The notes below the pieces were generated by a model, which ran no database searches, was not told the DNA's origin, and saw only the letters and a program-made list of their open reading frames with translations. A stretch of DNA of 64,000 bases from Ziziphus jujuba (taxonomy: Eukaryota; Streptophyta; Magnoliopsida; Rosales; Rhamnaceae): NCBI RefSeq assembly GCF_031755915.1, contig NC_083379.1, positions 24,676,001 to 24,740,000 of the forward strand. The letters run 5' to 3'. The position numbers and the translations under genes are program-made. The stretch's first letter is position 1; each line of letters opens with the position of its first letter. Shown here one piece after another: positions 59,409 through 64,000 of the stretch.

Positions 59409-59672
59409 TTAAATGCTGTTCCATTTATCACCTTTCTTCATGCAAATTTGATGATAACCACTTTTAAGATCAATTTTTGAAAACATGCATGCACCATACA
59501 ATTCATTAAGCATATCATCTAACCTAGGAATAGGATGACGATATTTGATAGTTATATTGTTAATAGCCCTACAATCTACACACATTCTCCATGTTCCATC
59601 TTTCTTAGGGACTAATAACATAGGAACAGCACATGGACTCATGCTTTTTCTAATATATCCCTTTTCAAGCAA
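59409..59672 (-). pseudogene. Element D reverse transcriptase, N-terminal part
   Basis: [19 protein letters not shown] and [20 protein letters not shown] match element A. The frame breaks at KWNSI. Two breaks (near 59420 and 59350) separate it from the active-site segment. Confidence 0.9.
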
Positions 59673-59832
59673 TTCATTTACCTACCTTTGAAGTTCCTTT
59701 GTTTCCTCTGGATTACTCCTATACCGGTCGATTTAGAATTGTTGATCCTGGAACAAAATCAATTTGATATTCGATCCCTCTAATCGCTGGTAACCCATTT
59801 GGAATCTCCTCAGGAAAGACATCATTGAATTC

Positions 59833-60588
59833 CTATAAAAGAGAAACAATGGAACTAGGCAAAATAAATTCATAAAGGTAAGTTAAATGATTCTTAGTTA
59901 AATGATTCATATATGCTTCTTTGTACATCATTACAATCATAGGCTTTTTACAACAAAAAGAGTTCTTCATCTCACTCTGTTTTGCATAAAAACTCTCTTT
60001 TTTCTTTCCACTTTTTTTCTTTCCTTTTTCATTCACACTCTCATCCTCACCACTCTTTTTCTTCTTTTGGTGGTTGGATACAGTTTGATTTTGTTGTTGT
60101 TCAGCTTCTCTCCTCCTTTGTAATGCCAATTGATCATCAAAAACCTGTTTAGGAGTCATTGGCATAAGCACCACTCGTTTACCCTTGAAGTTGAAGACAA
60201 TTTTATTAGTACGACCATGATGATTAGTATCTCTATCAAATTGCCACGGACATCCCAAAAGCAAATGACCAGCTTGCATTGGTACCACATCACAAATAAC
60301 CTTATCTTCATAATCACCAATAGAGAATGCAATCTTCACTTGCCTATTCACTTTCAACTCTTCACAATCATTAAGCCATTGTAGCTTATATGGTTCTAGA
60401 TACTTCATAGTGGGTAAATCTAGTTTTTCAACCATAGTAACACTAGCAACATTAGTACAACTCCCACCATCAATAATCATACTATATACCTTATCCTTCA
60501 CTTTGCACCTAGTATGAAAGATGTTCTCCTGTTGCACTTTCTTCTCATCTTTATACACAGTTGAAGCTCTTCTAGCAACCAATGACAA
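59833..60588 (-). pseudogene. Element D protease and linker
   Basis: SLVARRASTVYKDEKK and SMIIDGGSCTNVASVTMVEK are the aspartic protease region, with DGGS at the active site. VVPMQAGHLLLGCPWQFDR and IVFNFKGKRVVL follow. A Lys/Ser-rich linker (KKKKSGEDESVNEKGKKKSG) leads towards RT. The frame begins just upstream of the protease. The zinc knuckle and capsid seen in element A are absent, so a deletion joins the leader to the protease near 60590-60650. Confidence 0.9.
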
Positions 60589-60649
60589 GTCCCCACTCTA
60601 ATTCTCACCTCTCTTGCCTTTTACCACTCTAGTAATTCTATTTGGTTCT

Positions 60650-61239
60650 TTGCAAACTAATTTCAAACTAAAACAAACTAGCAAGTAACAATCCAAATAG
60701 ACCTATCAAACAATTATTAAAATAAGGCTACAAGACAAATAGAATGAAAAGCAACAAGAAAAGGGCAACGATGAAAGCTCAACAAGAAATTTGGCACAAA
60801 CAAAAGAATCTAGAATGTGAGGGACAAATTGGAATGAGATTTGCAAAGCAGAATTAGTGAATATTCAACAAACCTTATTTTCGGTATAGATTTTGGCTTG
60901 TTTTGGTGCTCCTCAAATCAACCAAAAAAAAAATTCTACTACCTGGTTTCCCTTGAAGTCTCAATAATTCAATGCCACAAACTACAAGAACAAGAAAAAA
61001 AAGTTTAAGAATGAATTTTTGTTTTTTTGTTTTTTTTAAATATGATTTGATTGGACTGAATGAAGAAGAACACAAAAACAAAATGTAACGAAAAACGCAG
61101 CAACCCAAATGCAAAGAACAACCAAAGAAATCAAAGATGCAATTTCTAACCTCATGCTAAAAATCACCCAAAAAAAACCAAGAAAAAAAATGAAACAAAA
61201 GAAAAGAAATAGATAGATCAAACCTGTAATTAGAAACTA
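60650..61239 (-). other. Leader of element D
   Basis: Non-coding sequence with A/T runs lies between the primer-binding site and the protease. No gag-like sequence is visible. Confidence 0.65.
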
Positions 61240-61251
61240 GCTCTGATACCA
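61240..61251 (-). other. Primer-binding site of element D (tRNA-iMet)
   Basis: TGGTATCAGAGC on the - strand follows the 5' LTR after a 3-base spacer. Confidence 0.93.
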
Positions 61252-61254
61252 AAT

Positions 61255-62184
61255 TGATATGAACCTAGAGCAACCTGCCTCTAAACCCATAACAAAGATT
61301 GAATTAGACCGTCTAATTACAAGTTATCAATGGAAGACCTCGACCCGTTATCTATATTTAAGGTAAGAACCTTGGTATGGTGAAGATGCCGCAATAGGCT
61401 GCAGAATAACATATTGATAAGTCGAATTTGAACTCCACAAACAAAGCTTGAAAAAGTTCAACATGGTTCTTAGAGAACCAAGAGAATCACTCTCACTTTG
61501 AATCAAAATTGTAATCTGAATTTTATTAATGACTTGTGTGCCTTTAAATAGGCAAAATAAATTACAAAGCTTTCCTAAATTTGGTAAAAATAATTATGGA
61601 TGAAAATTAGGTTTAGGAAACCTAATTTTGATATGTTTAGAAACCTAATGTGGTTAGGTTTAGGAAACCTAATGTGATAAGGTTTAGAAAACCTAATGAA
61701 ACCTAATCTATCTCCTAGTTTCCTAATAAGAGTAGAAAAGTAATTTAAAAAGCTAATAAAACTAAATTCAGAAAATAAAATAAGCAACATGCCAAAATCC
61801 AATCACGACATAAAATAAAAACTTCTAATTATAAAATTCAGCCAATGCCATGTAGGCGGATATCATCCTCCACATGGCAAAAGTGCCATGTCACCATATG
61901 ATGCCACGTCACCATCCATGTCATCAAATCATACCACATCACCATATTGTTGGATTCCATGCGTTAGGCTTTTTTTCCTGTTGGCATCCTCCATTCCAAT
62001 CATATGGACTAATTTTGGTTCATCTTCAGTAATGAACTTGCTTTCTTGGGATGTGAACACCTTCTGGATTAAACCATTTAGTGCTTCTTTAAACCTCTTT
62101 GCTCTTGCCCCGATTATTGGTCCTGTAGAGATTTGGAGTGGCTCAGGACTCCATCTTGGGGTGCTCCTGGTCATGTCCTCATCA
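61255..62184 (-). repeat. 5' LTR of element D
   Basis: The 930-bp LTR starts tgatatgaacctagagc and ends cctcatca on the + strand. On the - strand it encodes ARAKRFKEALNGLIQKVF. It is about 33 bp shorter than the other LTR, partly from fewer hairpin repeat units. Confidence 0.92.
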
Positions 62185-62189
62185 TATAT

Positions 62190-62637
62190 GCTATACCCTC
62201 TATTTGGCAAAGGTATCTACATGCCAAATAGAGCACGACAAAGTAAAAACTTTTGATTGTACATGCTCTATCATGCATTTGCATCCAATATGCATACATA
62301 TCCCCTAGTCCTTGGTTGGCCAAACCAAGTTAAAGGTACAACCTTGGCTCAAAAGCCATCATAATAAAATTATAACAATAGGATATCTACAATATATCAA
62401 TCATAACAATTCAATCTTAAGATGATGACATATCATAATAAATTGTCAAACCACACATCAATCATTCTAGTATTAAAACATATGTAAATAAAAGCATATG
62501 GCAAAAATCTAAAAAAAAAAAATGAGGAATCACATAATTTTCCACATAAACCATCCTTTTAAACATTTTTAATAATTTATTTAATTTTCATAATAGACAA
62601 TATGTATATGCATTAGTATATCAGTTTTCCATGATGA

Positions 62638-62684
<47 letters not shown>

Positions 62685-63164
62685 GATATATTTATATATT
62701 GAAAAACTTGCGTCTAGGCTTTTTCAATTTATAAATGATAATTTATGAACAATGCTGTCAAATCATAAATCGAAAAGTAAATTGTTTTGTTAAAATTGTA
62801 AAACATGTATTGAAACAAAACGTGTATAATAAGATATGCTTAATAATTTTGAATTAAAACAATTTACTGTAAAACAAAACGTATCAATTGGAATTGCAAA
62901 TAGTAATCAATAATTTATATTATTTATAATACTAATATATATAATATTGAGTTAAATCTACCTATAATAATAATAATAATAAATTACAAAGATATCTATT
63001 TATTATTCATCAATCCAAATATGATTATTAATTCCAAATTCAACATCTAAATTTTAAAATGGTAGCTACATCCATAAAATAAAATTTTAATATATGCTAC
63101 TTCATGGAAATAAAAAAAAAAGCGAAAAATCTAATTAATTATAAGTAGTAAATTATAAATAATG
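62190..63164. other. AT-rich spacer
   Basis: No gene is recognised. The first 200 bases may belong to the long LTR-like element interrupted by element D (see 55640-56268). A (ta)n(ca)n(ta)n microsatellite lies at about 62638-62700 and an aat run at 62967-62984. Confidence 0.5.
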
Positions 63165-64000
63165 TCAATCTTCAAATTCATAGGGATCAATATCATCATC
63201 ATCCTCTAAGTCATCACTACTCTCTATATCATTGTCTTGTGCTTTCTCATCGTCAATATATTATGTAACTGTGTTGCTGAATATTTTATAGAAAATTATA
63301 TACTTACATTGTTTATATACTACAACTACCTTTTTCCTTTTTTTTTTTTCCCTTTTTTTCACTATTTTCTTCTTCTTTAAGTTCAAAACATTCATTAACA
63401 TTCATCCAAGCTATACCATCAGGCAAGATTGATAAGCAGATAAGATCATAAGATTTACCTTCTAATACTCATTTCTTATGTCTTACGTCTAATTGAAGAT
63501 TGGGCTTTACAAAAACAAATGCATTTAATCTTTGTTGTTCTGAATGATATCTTCTCTTTGAGTGCACCTGTTTAAAAAACAATATTAATATTTAATCTAA
63601 ACCATAAATAGTATTTATTAATATTTAAAAGTAAAATACTATACTTGATCAAATGTACTTCAATTTTTTTTCGCATCCAGGGGCATTACAAGTCAAACTA
63701 AGAATTTAAATAGCAAGATTTTGAAGCTCTTTACAGCTTCCACCAAATGACTCTCAGCATAAAGCTATAAAATTAGAAACAAATGAATTTAAAGTATAAT
63801 TTAATTTATATAATCTAAATATAACTAAATTTAATATCTTACCTGATTATTTTTTATTTCTTGTTTGAATAGCCATATCCGTACCAAATATATTTTTTGC
63901 ATTTCAAAATTGCTCCAATTGGCTATTAATTATAGTCCTTAACTTTGTTTCACAAAACATTCTTTGTATTGTCTTATAAAGGCTAGTTCTTACATCATAA
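63165..64000 (-). pseudogene. hAT-type transposase C-terminal fragment, runs off the window
   Basis: Read on the - strand from the window end, SQLEQF-stop-NAKNIFGTDMAIQ is followed by GGSCKELQNLAI-stop-ILSLTC and NAPGCEKK (about 63750-63670). These fit the DUF659/hAT dimerisation region (family form GCERNWS). After a gap of about 100 bp, possibly an intron, VHSKRRYHSEQQRLNAFVFV continues the typical C-terminus (about 63570-63510). Lys-rich and acidic stretches (DDLEDDDDIDPYEFED) end at a stop at 63167-63165. Internal stops and frame breaks make this a pseudogene. The N-terminal and catalytic parts lie beyond the window or are lost. Confidence 0.75.

Larger units (their letters stand above)
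56269..62184 (-). mobile_element. Ty3/Gypsy LTR retrotransposon D, gag-deleted
   Basis: A 5.9-kb element on the - strand has LTRs at 56269-57231 and 61255-62184, a primer-binding site at 61240-61251 and a polypurine tract at 57232-57245. The flanks gatat (56264-56268) and tatat (62185-62189) fit a 5-bp duplication with one mismatch. It is related to element A along pol. Only about 650 bp separate the primer-binding site from the protease, so gag is absent. RT is frameshifted. The copy depends on other elements for any mobility. Confidence 0.92.

Overview
This window is AT-rich nuclear DNA from a flowering plant, most likely a eudicot. It holds one ordinary protein-coding gene embedded in a dense, layered field of retrotransposons. 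The plant assignment rests on a three-exon ARGONAUTE gene with GT-AG introns, a near-perfect miR403 target site in its 3' UTR (miR403 is known as a eudicot microRNA), plant-type Ty3/Gypsy and Ty1/Copia elements primed by initiator-Met tRNA, tRNA-derived SINEs, and plant-type glycosyltransferase and hAT transposase remnants. No species can be named from the sequence.

Layout. 1-2.6 kb: two solo LTRs from two related Gypsy families, each with recognisable target-site duplications (TSDs). 3.65-8.4 kb: an AGO2-clade ARGONAUTE gene on the + strand (exons 3731-4346, 4819-5989, 6561-8019; about 1081 residues; catalytic triad D-D-D). A decayed duplicate of its 3' end follows. 8.5-12.4 kb: AT-rich spacer with a MITE and a broken UDP-glycosyltransferase fragment. 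12.4-20.5 kb: a complete but inactivated Ty3/Gypsy element (A, - strand). 21-25 kb: a heavily decayed Ty1/Copia element. 25.5-36.6 kb: another decayed Copia element (B), interrupted by three later insertions: a recombined Gypsy LTR pair, a 2.9-kb solo LTR-like element and a truncated Gypsy LTR. 36.6-45 kb: SINEs, a second 2.7-kb solo LTR-like element, diverged tandem duplications and a compound minisatellite. 45.5-51.7 kb: a young, almost intact Copia element (C) with about 1.3% LTR divergence and one in-frame stop. 51.7-56 kb: AT-rich spacer. 56.3-62.2 kb: a gag-less Gypsy element (D, - strand) that seems to sit inside a third long LTR-like element. 63.2 kb to the window end: the C-terminal part of a hAT-type transposase pseudogene on the - strand.

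Connections. The AGO2 gene encodes a small-RNA effector and is itself a microRNA target. Most of the rest is the kind of sequence that small-RNA silencing acts on. The Gypsy families share an unusual organisation: the end of pol reads into the 3' LTR, so even solo LTRs carry a conserved peptide resembling TRAQAKRFK. This recalls CRM-type chromoviruses, but that lineage assignment is an inference. Coordinates of decayed elements are approximate. Element borders with TSDs were read directly from the sequence.
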